This document shows, in pieces, positions 44,601-51,000 of a stretch of 64,000 nucleotides of DNA. The stretch is from Lewinellaceae bacterium (lineage in GTDB: Bacteria > Bacteroidota > Bacteroidia > Chitinophagales > Saprospiraceae): NCBI GenBank assembly GCA_020636405.1, contig JACJXW010000005.1:434001-498000 (forward strand), in the 5' to 3' direction. The position numbers and the translations under genes are program-made. The notes beneath the pieces were generated by a model. The model made no database searches. It saw only the letters and a list, made by a program, of their open reading frames with translations, and was not told the origin of the DNA. The first letter of the stretch is position 1. The number at the start of each line of letters is the position of its first letter.

Positions 44601-47600
44601 CAAATCGGTGAGCTCTTCTACGCCGGGCCCGTACGTAGCGGGCAGCACGGTGACGTTCCGGCTCAGGGTGACGAACCAGGGTAATGTTACGGCGCAGAAC
44701 ATCCAGCTGTGGGACTACCTTCCGCAGGGGCTGACGCTGTCGGACAATACCTGGACGGCGAACGGCGGGGTGGCCAGCATGAACAACCCTATTGCGAGCC
44801 TGGCGCCGGGCGCTATGCACGATGTGGAGATTGACTTTATTGTGGCGCCGGGTTTTGGCGGCACGACTATTATAAACTACGCGGAGATCGGCTCGGCCTT
44901 CAACAGCTCGGGCCTGAACGATGCGGACAGTACGCCGGGCAACGGCGCCGCTGCCGCCAGTGAAGACGACTATGACGATTCGAGTATAGCCATCACCATC
45001 GCGCCGCGTTTCGACCTGGCGCTGAGCAAGGAGGTGAGCCCCTCCACGCCGGGCCCGTACGTAGCGGGCAGCGCGGTGACGTTCCGCCTGACGGTGACGA
45101 ACCAGGGCAACGTGACGGCGCAGAGCATCCAGCTGTGGGACTACCTTCCGCAGGGGCTCACGCTGTCGGACAACACCTGGACGGCGAACGGCGGGGTGGC
45201 CAGCCTTAACAACCCTATTGCCAGCCTGGCGCCGGGCGCATCCACGACGGTGGAGATCGATTTTGTAGTGGGGCAGGGTTTTGGCGGCACGACTATAGTG
45301 AACTTCGCGGAAATATTCTCTGCAACCAACAGCCAGGGATTGAACGATGCGGACAGTACGCCGGGCAATGGTGCAGCAGCCAGCAACGAAGATGATTTTG
45401 ACAGCGCCGGCATCAACATTACTGTTCCGCCGCGCTTTGACCTCGCTATGCGCAAACAATTACGGACCTCCATTACTCCCGGCCCGTTCTTTCCGGGAAG
45501 CCAGGTGGCGTTCCGTATTACGGTGACTAATCAGGGTAACGTAGATGCGTACAATGTACAGATTACCGACTATATTCCCGCCGGACTGGCCCTCAGTGGA
45601 AGCGGTTGGATACAGTCGGGAAGCATGGCCACGCGCACTATCCCCGGGCCTATCGCTGCCAATGGCGGCAATGCCTCGGTGGATATTTTCTTTGTGATCG
45701 ATCAGAATTTCACCGGCAATACGATCGTAAACTATGCGGAGATCAGTGCTGCCGACAACGATACCAATCCTGCCAATACTTTCCCGACGGATGCTGACTC
45801 GCAGTTTGACAATGACAATACCAATGACGCCGGCGGCCTGCCTGACAGCCCTGCCGATAATGCCATCAATGGTAATGGCACCGGTGGAGTCGGAAGCGGG
45901 CTGGCCGATGGCGATGAAGATGACCACGACCCGGCGCTTATCGTTGTGGGCAATTGCCCGAGAGCGGGGATAGGCGGCATTATAGGCATATGCCTGACCT
46001 GCACCTCCAATAATGTGTTTGCCAGCCTGACGGGAGCATTGGGCGATAATCCCAGTCCGGGTGGTACCTGGACGGACCTGGACGGCGCCGGTGTTTCGCT
46101 GGCCAATCCTGCCAACGTTAATTTCACGGGCGTGCCAACCGGGGAATATCGCTTCCAGTACACGGTGGGCGGGCAGAATGGCTGTCCGGCCTCTTCGGCT
46201 ATCGTCACTGTGAACCTGGAGAGCAATCTCGATTACGGGTGCAATGGTTCGGTGAACGTGGCATTGGGCGACCGGTGTGAGGTACTCGTAGTTCCGGATA
46301 TGATCCTGGAAGGCGGATCGGATGGTTGTATTCAAGGATTGGTAGTCAACCTGATCAATCCCAGTGGCGTGAACCTGGGTAATGTCATCACTGTAGAGGA
46401 GGCCGGGCAGACCCTGATCGCAGAAGTGCTTGACCCCTTCTGCGGATTGGTATGCTGGGGGTATGTAAATGTACAGGACTTTACACCTCCTTCCTTCGAT
46501 TGTCCGGTGCAGGATGTAGAGCTCATTTGTTCCGACCTGGATTCCATCCTGAACAACCCGGCCAGCCTGGCGGTTACCGGAGCGCCGGTGGTTCACGATA
46601 CTTGTGGGCAGCATACGGTTACTTTCCAGGACGAACTGTTGACGACGCCCGACTGTCTGGATCGGCAGGTCAACCGCGTGTTTACAGTTTCTGACCCGCT
46701 GGGTAACAGCGCACAGTGCATTCAGGTGATCACAATACGGAAACCCACCTTTAATGACCTTCTGCCGATGCCTGCCCTGGTGGAGATCCCCTGTGATTCG
46801 ACTTTTGCACTGGATCAGAACGGCAATCCTCATCCTTCGGTGACGGGATATCCCCTGGTGCAAACTTACTTTGGCGTTCAGCCGCTCAACCAGACACTCT
46901 GCAATCTTGGCGCCTCCTATACCGATTCTGCTCCCATTGTGGTTTGTGACGGGACGACGAGGTTCATCCGCCGGTGGGATATTCTGGATTGGTGTGGCAG
47001 TGCCGGCAATACCATTCTGCAGTTAACCCAGTCCATTAAAGTAGGAGATGTGGCCGGCCCGGTGGTATCCTGCCCGGAGATTGACTTCACCGGTGACGGA
47101 TACCCGGATCCCCTGCAATTTTCCACTTCGCCTTATGATTGCCTGGCGGCTTTCGAAGCGCCGCTTCCCAATGTGACGGACAATTGTTCCAGTTGGGAGG
47201 TGCGTACCGAGATCGTAACGGACCAGGTAGTGCCGGTAACCAACCAGTACGGCATTATTACAGGCTACGACACTATCGCAACGATCATTGCCACCATTCT
47301 GCCGGGACAGCCCCGTTATGTCAGCGGCATTCCGTTGGGCTGCCACCGGTTCCGTTATAAGGTGACCGACGATTGCAACAATTATACAGTGCTGGAATGC
47401 GACTTTTGCGTCGTGGACAACGTAGAACCTTCGGCAGTATGCAATGATGACCTCACCATCTCCATTGGAGGCCAGGGTTTCGGCAGAGTATATGCTACGG
47501 ATATCAATGAAGGCAGCACCGACAACTGCGGCATCGATACGATATTGGTGCGCCGCCGTTTTGATGTGGATCCGATCAGTTGCGGGCCGGTTACGCCCTA

Positions 47601-50433
47601 TTATTCTGATTGGGCGCCCTATGTGGATTTCACCTGCTGCGATGTCGGCCGTATGGTGGCCATTGAGTTGCGGGTGATTGACTTCTATGGCAACGAAAAT
47701 ACCTGCTGGATGGAGGTAATGGTTGGCGACAACGTGCGCCCGGTATGTACAGCTCCTCAGGATGTGGCCGTGAGTTGCGTAAACCTGCCTGCCAATTTTG
47801 ACCCCTATAATACCAGCCAGTTGCAGGCGCTGTTTGGTGCTGCCCAGGCGGATGACGCCTGTGGAAGCGCTATGGCCGTAGAGCAGCCCCCCATTGTGAA
47901 CCTGGACCAGTGCGAAGTGGGGACGATCATCCGCACCTTCCAGGCAGTAGACCTGGTGGGCAATTTGTCTCAGGGGCTTTGCCGCCAGGTGGTGACGATC
48001 GGGGAGCATTTCAATTACCAGATCAAATTTCCCAAGGACTTTACCACCAACTGTACGGTGCCCACCCCGGATACCCTCATCTACACCAGTTTAGGCTGTG
48101 ACCTGCTTTCGGTAAGCGTTACCGATGAGGTATTCACGCCTTTGTCTGGAAGTACCGGGCAGGAGTGTTACCGGATCTTCCGCCGGTATCGCGTCCTGAA
48201 CTGGTGCGAATACGATGGCGTGTCCGACGCGGTGGTCATTGGCCGGAATGAAGACTGTGACGGCGTGCCCGGCGATGAAGATGTATGGGTACTGCGCCGC
48301 CCGAACGGCGCCTTTGTCGACCGCGACAATAACCACACCAATAACATCCCCGTCTTCGGTTCCAAAGGGACGAGCTGTGACGGAACAACCAACCCCACCG
48401 GGTACTGGCGTGCAACCACATCCGTGGGCCTTTGGGAATATACACAGATCATCAAGGTGATTGATACCATCCCGCCCCAGGTCAGCTTTACGGCTCCTGA
48501 TGCCTTCTGCAGTTACGATGCTGTGGACTGTAACGGGCAGGTGTCTTATCCCTTTTCGGTCTTTGAAGATTGTTCGGCCAGTGGCCTTTCCATCGGTGTC
48601 TTCCTCGATGCCGGCGCCGATGGCAGCATTGATCAGGATCTGACGAACACCGGAGCGCTGACGGGCACTTATCCGAATTTCACTATCCAGGGGGAATTCC
48701 CGATCGGAGTTCATGCCTTTATCGTTCAGGTGGGCGACGGTTGTGCCAATAACACGGCTGCGGCAACGCTGCCTTTTGAAGTGGTGGATTGCGAGCCGCC
48801 GGCATTTACCTGCCTCAACGGCCTTTCCTTCAACCTTTCGCCTTTGCCCCCTAATACGGATTTCGATGGCGACGGCGATTTCGATGCGGCCGGAGCGTCC
48901 ATCTGGGCCAATGATTTTGTACTGAATGCCACCGATTGCAGCGACGACACTATTGCCTATTCGATCAACCTGGTAGGGGATATGCCGGATATAAACCAAC
49001 AGGCGCTGTATTTTACCTGTGAGGACACCGGAATAATAGCCATCCAGGTTTACATCTGGGACAGCGCCAATAATCCTCATGCGGTACAGCCGGATGGTTC
49101 AGTAGGCGGGTTTAATTATGGTTTCTGTGATACCTACGTAACGATCCAGGATGATGGGGTGGCCTGCAGCACTTTGTCGAGCGGCCCCATGATGGCGGGC
49201 CTTATTGCCCGGGAAGACAATATGGCGGTGGAAGGCGTTGAAGTTTCCCTTAGCGGCCCCCTGAGCCAGATGATGAATACCGGGGCCGATGGCACCTATC
49301 AATTCGACGACCTGGAAACCGGATATGACTATACTGTCCGGCCTTATCTGAATACCGGGCATCGCAATGGCATTTCCACCTTTGACCTGCTGATCATTCA
49401 GCAGCACCTCCTGGGTGTGCAACCTCTGGATAGCCCTTACAAGCGGATTGCCGCCGACGCCAACCGGACCGGCAGCATTACCACTCTGGATATGATACAG
49501 ATCCAGCAGCTTATCCTGGGCGAGATCCTGGAGTTCCCGAGCAATACCAGCTGGCGTTTTGTGAGAAAGGATTTTGTATTCCCTGTTCCTACCAACCCCT
49601 GGTTCAGCCAGTTCCCGGAAGTGATCAGCGTCAATGACCTTGCCTTTCCGATGATGGCCAATGATTTTGTGGCCATCAAGATCGGGGACGTGAACAACTC
49701 GGCGGTGACCACCAATCTTTTGGGTGTTGAGGGGCGTAGCTTTGCCGGCACTTTCCACCTCCGCGCGCCGGAGATGGAGCTGTCTGCCGGCGAGGTAGTG
49801 GAGGTTCCCATTACTGCGGACCAGCTGGAGTCAATCCGCGGATACCAGTTTACCCTGGAGTTGGGCCTTTCGGCATTGGAATTGATCGATATCGAGTACG
49901 GCCTGGCGGATGAGAACAGCATCGGTTTGCATGGCCTACCGGAGGGGTATATTACGGCGAGCTGGTATCGAAAGGACGACCTGGTTTATGAGGAGGGAGA
50001 ACCCTTCTTTACATTACATTTGCGTGCCAATACCCGGGGCCGCCTGAGCGATCTGCTGCGCATCAGTTCGCGCTATACTCTGGCGGAAGCCTATACCCCT
50101 GATCAGGCCTTGCTGGATGTGGCTCTGCGCTTCGGCGCCGGCAATCCGGTAGAAACTACGGCTTTCCGGCTTTATCAGAACCGGCCCAACCCCTTCTCCC
50201 GGGAGTCGGTGATCGGATTTGAATTGCCGGAAAACGGGGCCGCTCAATTGAGCGTTTTTGACCTGAACGGCAGGCTTCTCCTGCAGCATCAGGGCCTTTT
50301 CAGTAAGGGTTACAATGAATTATTGCTGAACCGCGACGAATGGCTTCCGGGGGCCGCCGGAGGAGGTGTACTGTATTACAGGCTACAAATGGGCAACAGA
50401 GTTGCCACCAGGAAAATGATCCTCCTGGAGTAA
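35662..50433 (+). CDS. Giant T9SS-secreted adhesin with 18 DUF11 repeats
   Basis: 4,923 residues. Signal peptide 1-40 (cut after SSYA). Then: SdrD-B-like domain (about 149-240); two paralogous beta domains (about 256-455 and 468-667); a second SdrD-B-like domain opening AGDRVWRDENGNGVQEACEP (672-825); 18 DUF11 domains (828 to about 3425), each opening FDLALSK and ending DSTPGNG...EDDYD; a Cys-rich region with HYR-like and SprB-like modules (about 3430-4500); a dockerin-like pair (ISTFDLLIIQQHLLG, TLDMIQIQQLILG, about 4511-4640); a cohesin-like domain (about 4690-4830); and a T9SS type A sorting domain from about 4834. The many DxDxD loops suggest calcium-stabilised rigidity. Giant T9SS proteins of this kind act in adhesion, gliding or aggregation. 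The C-terminal ~1,400 residues are paralogous to the next gene. Confidence 0.93.
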   Translation: MKDRYTAFYEKTVAIISSSREARLIAGLVLFLLSPVSSYAQCSLKIEAIHVDCSFDNGSSVFTVEVVVSWASAPGGTIKATLGGQAREFTVSSGSGVHTFSGFSLPSPGLGYPVTVGFTDAVTYPCYDYSTADAIACTPACPGTPTAIGGLAWNEDIVDGIYDREPGQPNIKVEAYDCEGALRGAAFTNADGQWSIDGLNAGEAYRVEFSARQVPGLSPSLAGPDNASPVQFITAGDCAVNAAFMEEANRDCGASGEFDYTDCSGAFNELDWSAYSNGANPFPFPPFAAAINGDEVYWARTTDGVTPFAHRVYHMEYGGEQGAVYLLEVENAGSGGHSGAGVVFAFNRPVTALTFSLLDIDISGDVIDRASVQGYLGGTPVNLSLSEIIAGSAVSVVEPHLFEGTAEVAGSSDAGNVTIHFHNPVDQLAITLFSVGPAAGAGSVQDIGIGNISWCEQPVALAPACTRIFDWQAFEDNNNNPTPYIMDDVAVQVTKNDPFGIATSSAFMVDNDLTPQGGQRGFWAMGMDATSQDQYVESVLTFSEPVAHLSFSILDADQNIGNDLGLGYQDRVLVHGFLRGEEVPLSLSDISAGSGVLGGSVAIVSPNEYLGDGWIADGASADGNLAVRFSQEVDSVVIRLSAGPDGPLNPASQQIGLSDINFCICQPTPMQAGDRVWRDENGNGVQEACEPPIAGMLIALYDESGMLLATTSSDTEGRYHFTHSGRPGENWLSDSELQPNTPYYIVFGAEDDNPVGPYLRIEGEWHVPTRRQTGSGSNPFMNDSDAMANGPSVDMPGSIPDALPYVFFTTGGTGQTNTTLDAGFTPVHFDLALRMLLNDNLTPPPFSPGQTVNYTITVYNQGMVPADSVAIAAYYPADALVLEDNVNWLAGNGNARTAGPLPVIAPGDSLVLDITFRIKTTFTGDTVVTQAEIYNAVNLFGMADVDSSPDLIPDNDAGGAPGSEADNALTGDGTGPVNSPVAATDEDDHDVERITVDGPPPFDLALSLFLNGDGPFYPGESVNFTIEVVNEGILGAGNIQLNSYIPTGLALNDPDWTAANGIATLNVPIDTLPTGTSVLREITFLVAPGSPSGPITYAVEIASATNAMGVDDGDSTPANQDPDEDDQDAVQVLISPVFDLSLEKELVSPGPFSPGSNVTFSIKVTNEGSVAARNVQLSDFIPDGLALNHNSWSVTNDVAQLNNLIPNIAPGNTVNRQITFVIEDGFLQSSITNFAEIRSAMNDLGLDDRDSTPGNNSTQEDDDDSAIITIQQGAPVFDLAIRKEVNYAETPGPFHPGDYISYNITVYNEGNVRARNIQVADYLSDGMTLADNGWVSYGDIAVLASTISSLEGGASATVTIRLRVDADFNEEQIENHVEIYSAFNNQGLDDVDSVADSGIGDHQDDEDVAVVQLEQEVPAFDLSLIKRIKTSATPGPFYPGSTVTFTIRVSNEGNVDAQSVSIVDYIPQGLSLADPNWSQVFGVAVLNTPIANLAAGATESVDITFTIADNFTGTLITNSAEINGAGNALAMVDEDSTPANGMPGEDDIGRAQLEIVQTYDLALSKSLNTNLAPGPYQPGGQVAYNLTVYNQGSLPASNIRLYDYFPPGLILNDDKWQAVQGNILRLINPIPALAPGQAVTVTINFDIAPDLHNGEVLVNCAEVGSSTNPAGLPDVDSTPSNGSHDEDDDDIETIQVIIPKRFDLALSKTVNTVQTPEPYYPGSTVAYQITVKNEGDEIAENIQIQDYIPQGLILTSSTWSALGSIAMLNAPIPSLLPGDSATVDITFAVSPVFQGGTLTNYAEIAGSNYGSSLSDADSTPGNGSAGPAEDDYDGATITVSRQDFDLALRKRLKASVTPGPFVPGSTVVFEIEISNEGDLAAQNIQLREYFPTGLLLSDPNWNAVGNVAELALPIGSLAPGATAVVDVSFTVAPNFSGLSLANFAEVGSAFNILGYDDMDSTPGNGSLGESEDDYDGATITVLQQKFDLRLTKELKVSATPGPFYRGSTVTFRITAVNEGDLEAQNIQLRDYIPLGLVLADNNWTLNGSMAVRSIGSLQPGASVSYNITFTVSPSFSGMLLSNFAEVGAASNAFGLGDTDSTPGNGPAGPNEDDFDNASIEILQQEFDLALTKELNTSLTPGPFVPGSTVTFRLTVTNEGEIAAQNVQLLDYIPLGLILTDNSWTSNGVIASRTISNLAPGASASINITFAVASNFSGTAIANYAEIGAATNIYGLGDRDSTPGNGSSGAGEDDFDGATIDVVQQPFDLALTKELKVSATPGPFYPGSTVTFRITVINEGGIAAQNVQVRDYIPLGLVLADNNWTLNGSMAYRSIGTLQPGASVSVDITFTISPNFSGLFITNYAEIGAATNTLGLGDTDSTPANGSAGLNEDDFDSAGITVNPPQQFDLTLSKSVSSSTPGPYVAGSAVTFRLTVTNQGNVTAQSIQLWDYLPQGLTLSDNTWTANGGVASMNNPIASLAPGASTTVEIDFVVGQGFGGTTIVNYAEIASAFNGSGLNDADSTPGNGAAGPNEDDYDNASIAITIPPRFDLALSKEVSPSTPGPYVAGSAVTFRLTVTNEGNVTAQSIQLWDYLPQGLTLSDNTWTANGGVASMNNPIASLAPGASTTVEIDFVVGQGFGGTTAVNYAEIASAFNSSGLNDADSTPGNGAAGPNEDDYDNASIAITVPPRFDLALSKSVSSSTPGPYVAGSTVTFRLRVTNQGNVTAQNIQLWDYLPQGLTLSDNTWTANGGVASMNNPIASLAPGAMHDVEIDFIVAPGFGGTTIINYAEIGSAFNSSGLNDADSTPGNGAAAASEDDYDDSSIAITIAPRFDLALSKEVSPSTPGPYVAGSAVTFRLTVTNQGNVTAQNIQLWDYLPQGLTLSDNTWTANGGVASLNNPIASLAPGASTTVEIDFVVGQGFGGTTIVNYAEIASAFNGSGLNDADSTPGNGAAGPNEDDYDNASIAITVPPRFDLALSKSVSSSTPGPYVAGSTVTFRLRVTNQGNVTAQNIQLWDYLPQGLTLSDNTWTANGGVASMNNPIASLAPGAMHDVEIDFIVAPGFGGTTIINYAEIGSAFNSSGLNDADSTPGNGAAAASEDDYDDSSIAITIAPRFDLALSKEVSPSTPGPYVAGSAVTFRLTVTNQGNVTAQSIQLWDYLPQGLTLSDNTWTANGGVASLNNPIASLAPGASTTVEIDFVVGQGFGGTTIVNFAEIFSATNSQGLNDADSTPGNGAAASNEDDFDSAGINITVPPRFDLAMRKQLRTSITPGPFFPGSQVAFRITVTNQGNVDAYNVQITDYIPAGLALSGSGWIQSGSMATRTIPGPIAANGGNASVDIFFVIDQNFTGNTIVNYAEISAADNDTNPANTFPTDADSQFDNDNTNDAGGLPDSPADNAINGNGTGGVGSGLADGDEDDHDPALIVVGNCPRAGIGGIIGICLTCTSNNVFASLTGALGDNPSPGGTWTDLDGAGVSLANPANVNFTGVPTGEYRFQYTVGGQNGCPASSAIVTVNLESNLDYGCNGSVNVALGDRCEVLVVPDMILEGGSDGCIQGLVVNLINPSGVNLGNVITVEEAGQTLIAEVLDPFCGLVCWGYVNVQDFTPPSFDCPVQDVELICSDLDSILNNPASLAVTGAPVVHDTCGQHTVTFQDELLTTPDCLDRQVNRVFTVSDPLGNSAQCIQVITIRKPTFNDLLPMPALVEIPCDSTFALDQNGNPHPSVTGYPLVQTYFGVQPLNQTLCNLGASYTDSAPIVVCDGTTRFIRRWDILDWCGSAGNTILQLTQSIKVGDVAGPVVSCPEIDFTGDGYPDPLQFSTSPYDCLAAFEAPLPNVTDNCSSWEVRTEIVTDQVVPVTNQYGIITGYDTIATIIATILPGQPRYVSGIPLGCHRFRYKVTDDCNNYTVLECDFCVVDNVEPSAVCNDDLTISIGGQGFGRVYATDINEGSTDNCGIDTILVRRRFDVDPISCGPVTPYYSDWAPYVDFTCCDVGRMVAIELRVIDFYGNENTCWMEVMVGDNVRPVCTAPQDVAVSCVNLPANFDPYNTSQLQALFGAAQADDACGSAMAVEQPPIVNLDQCEVGTIIRTFQAVDLVGNLSQGLCRQVVTIGEHFNYQIKFPKDFTTNCTVPTPDTLIYTSLGCDLLSVSVTDEVFTPLSGSTGQECYRIFRRYRVLNWCEYDGVSDAVVIGRNEDCDGVPGDEDVWVLRRPNGAFVDRDNNHTNNIPVFGSKGTSCDGTTNPTGYWRATTSVGLWEYTQIIKVIDTIPPQVSFTAPDAFCSYDAVDCNGQVSYPFSVFEDCSASGLSIGVFLDAGADGSIDQDLTNTGALTGTYPNFTIQGEFPIGVHAFIVQVGDGCANNTAAATLPFEVVDCEPPAFTCLNGLSFNLSPLPPNTDFDGDGDFDAAGASIWANDFVLNATDCSDDTIAYSINLVGDMPDINQQALYFTCEDTGIIAIQVYIWDSANNPHAVQPDGSVGGFNYGFCDTYVTIQDDGVACSTLSSGPMMAGLIAREDNMAVEGVEVSLSGPLSQMMNTGADGTYQFDDLETGYDYTVRPYLNTGHRNGISTFDLLIIQQHLLGVQPLDSPYKRIAADANRTGSITTLDMIQIQQLILGEILEFPSNTSWRFVRKDFVFPVPTNPWFSQFPEVISVNDLAFPMMANDFVAIKIGDVNNSAVTTNLLGVEGRSFAGTFHLRAPEMELSAGEVVEVPITADQLESIRGYQFTLELGLSALELIDIEYGLADENSIGLHGLPEGYITASWYRKDDLVYEEGEPFFTLHLRANTRGRLSDLLRISSRYTLAEAYTPDQALLDVALRFGAGNPVETTAFRLYQNRPNPFSRESVIGFELPENGAAQLSVFDLNGRLLLQHQGLFSKGYNELLLNRDEWLPGAAGGGVLYYRLQMGNRVATRKMILLE
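42877..45432 (+). repeat. Six tandem 426-bp repeats within the adhesin gene
   Basis: Unit starts at 42877, 43303, 43729, 44155, 44581 and 45007, each exactly 426 bp (142 residues, one DUF11 domain). Units 3 and 5 (43729 and 44581) differ, by eye, at one silent base only (C44100 versus T44952). Units 2, 4 and 6 form the alternate type (KEVSPSTPGPY versus KSVSSSTPGPY), so the last four units are an 852-bp duplication. The codons here use more GCG, ACG and CTG than the flanking repeats, which are diverged. Confidence 0.95.
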
Positions 50434-50701
50434 TTTGTATATTTGGGTTGTTTTTGGCAAATTTGCTGATACAAATACCGCCAATCGCCCCTCGTACCCC
50501 GGTTTTCTTCTTGTATTAAAGAAGATCTCGTTCGTCCTGTGAATAAAATCCATACAGAGCAGACAAGCACCCATTGACCCATTGGGCTTGCCGCCCGGAT
50601 GTTACTGGCTACTCAGAATGGCCTCGTTTCTCATGTGCTTTGTCTCATATCCCAAAAACTTCACAGCTGGCCCTCGACAAGGCTCGGGGCAGTCCTGCCA
50701 G

Positions 50702-50735
50702 TTTTATCCTTCCCGGTAAAAAGGGAAGGATAAAA
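50702..50735. repeat. Perfect 13-bp inverted repeat between the adhesin genes
   Basis: TTTTATCCTTCCC (50702-50714), 8-nt loop, GGGAAGGATAAAA (50723-50735). The right arm recurs as AAGGGAAGGATAAA at 50964-50977, 24 bp before the next start codon. The hairpin lacks a following T run on the plus strand. The rest of 50434-51000 contains the promoter below and no coding frame I can support. Confidence 0.7.
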
Positions 50736-50898
50736 TTGATGTGGCTGACATCCTGGTGAGGGCTCCCTGCATTTTCTTCCGGGCGCTTTATTTTTTTCGT
50801 GCAGTGGCCGAAGAAAAGAAAAAAAGGGTCTATATAAAACAGCAAGGGCCGATCCAATTGCCAAAAGTAAAATTTCGGATATTCAGATCATTAATATG

Positions 50899-50926
50899 GC
50901 TATATATGTTATAGCTAATATCTTTG
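50899..50926 (+). promoter_or_regulatory. Promoter of the second adhesin with a palindrome in the spacer
   Basis: TATCTTTG (50919-50926) fits TAnnTTTG and is followed by CAGA. In the spacer GCTATA-TATGT-TATAGC (50899-50915) is a perfect inverted repeat, a likely operator. The -33 position has TGG rather than TTG, so activation by another factor is possible. Transcription would start near 50933, leaving a 68-nt leader. Confidence 0.5.
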
Positions 50927-51000
50927 CAGAAAATCAAAGCTATTACACATCTGTGACGACACTAAGGGAAGGATAAAGAATATCGCATAAAAGCATTGAC

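Noticed and set aside
42799..45459. An 886-codon minus-strand frame full of repeated Arg/His/Val words
   Set aside because: It mirrors the DUF11 repeats: the opposite strand of a periodic, GC-rich coding block stays open. No family resemblance; the plus-strand protein is certain.
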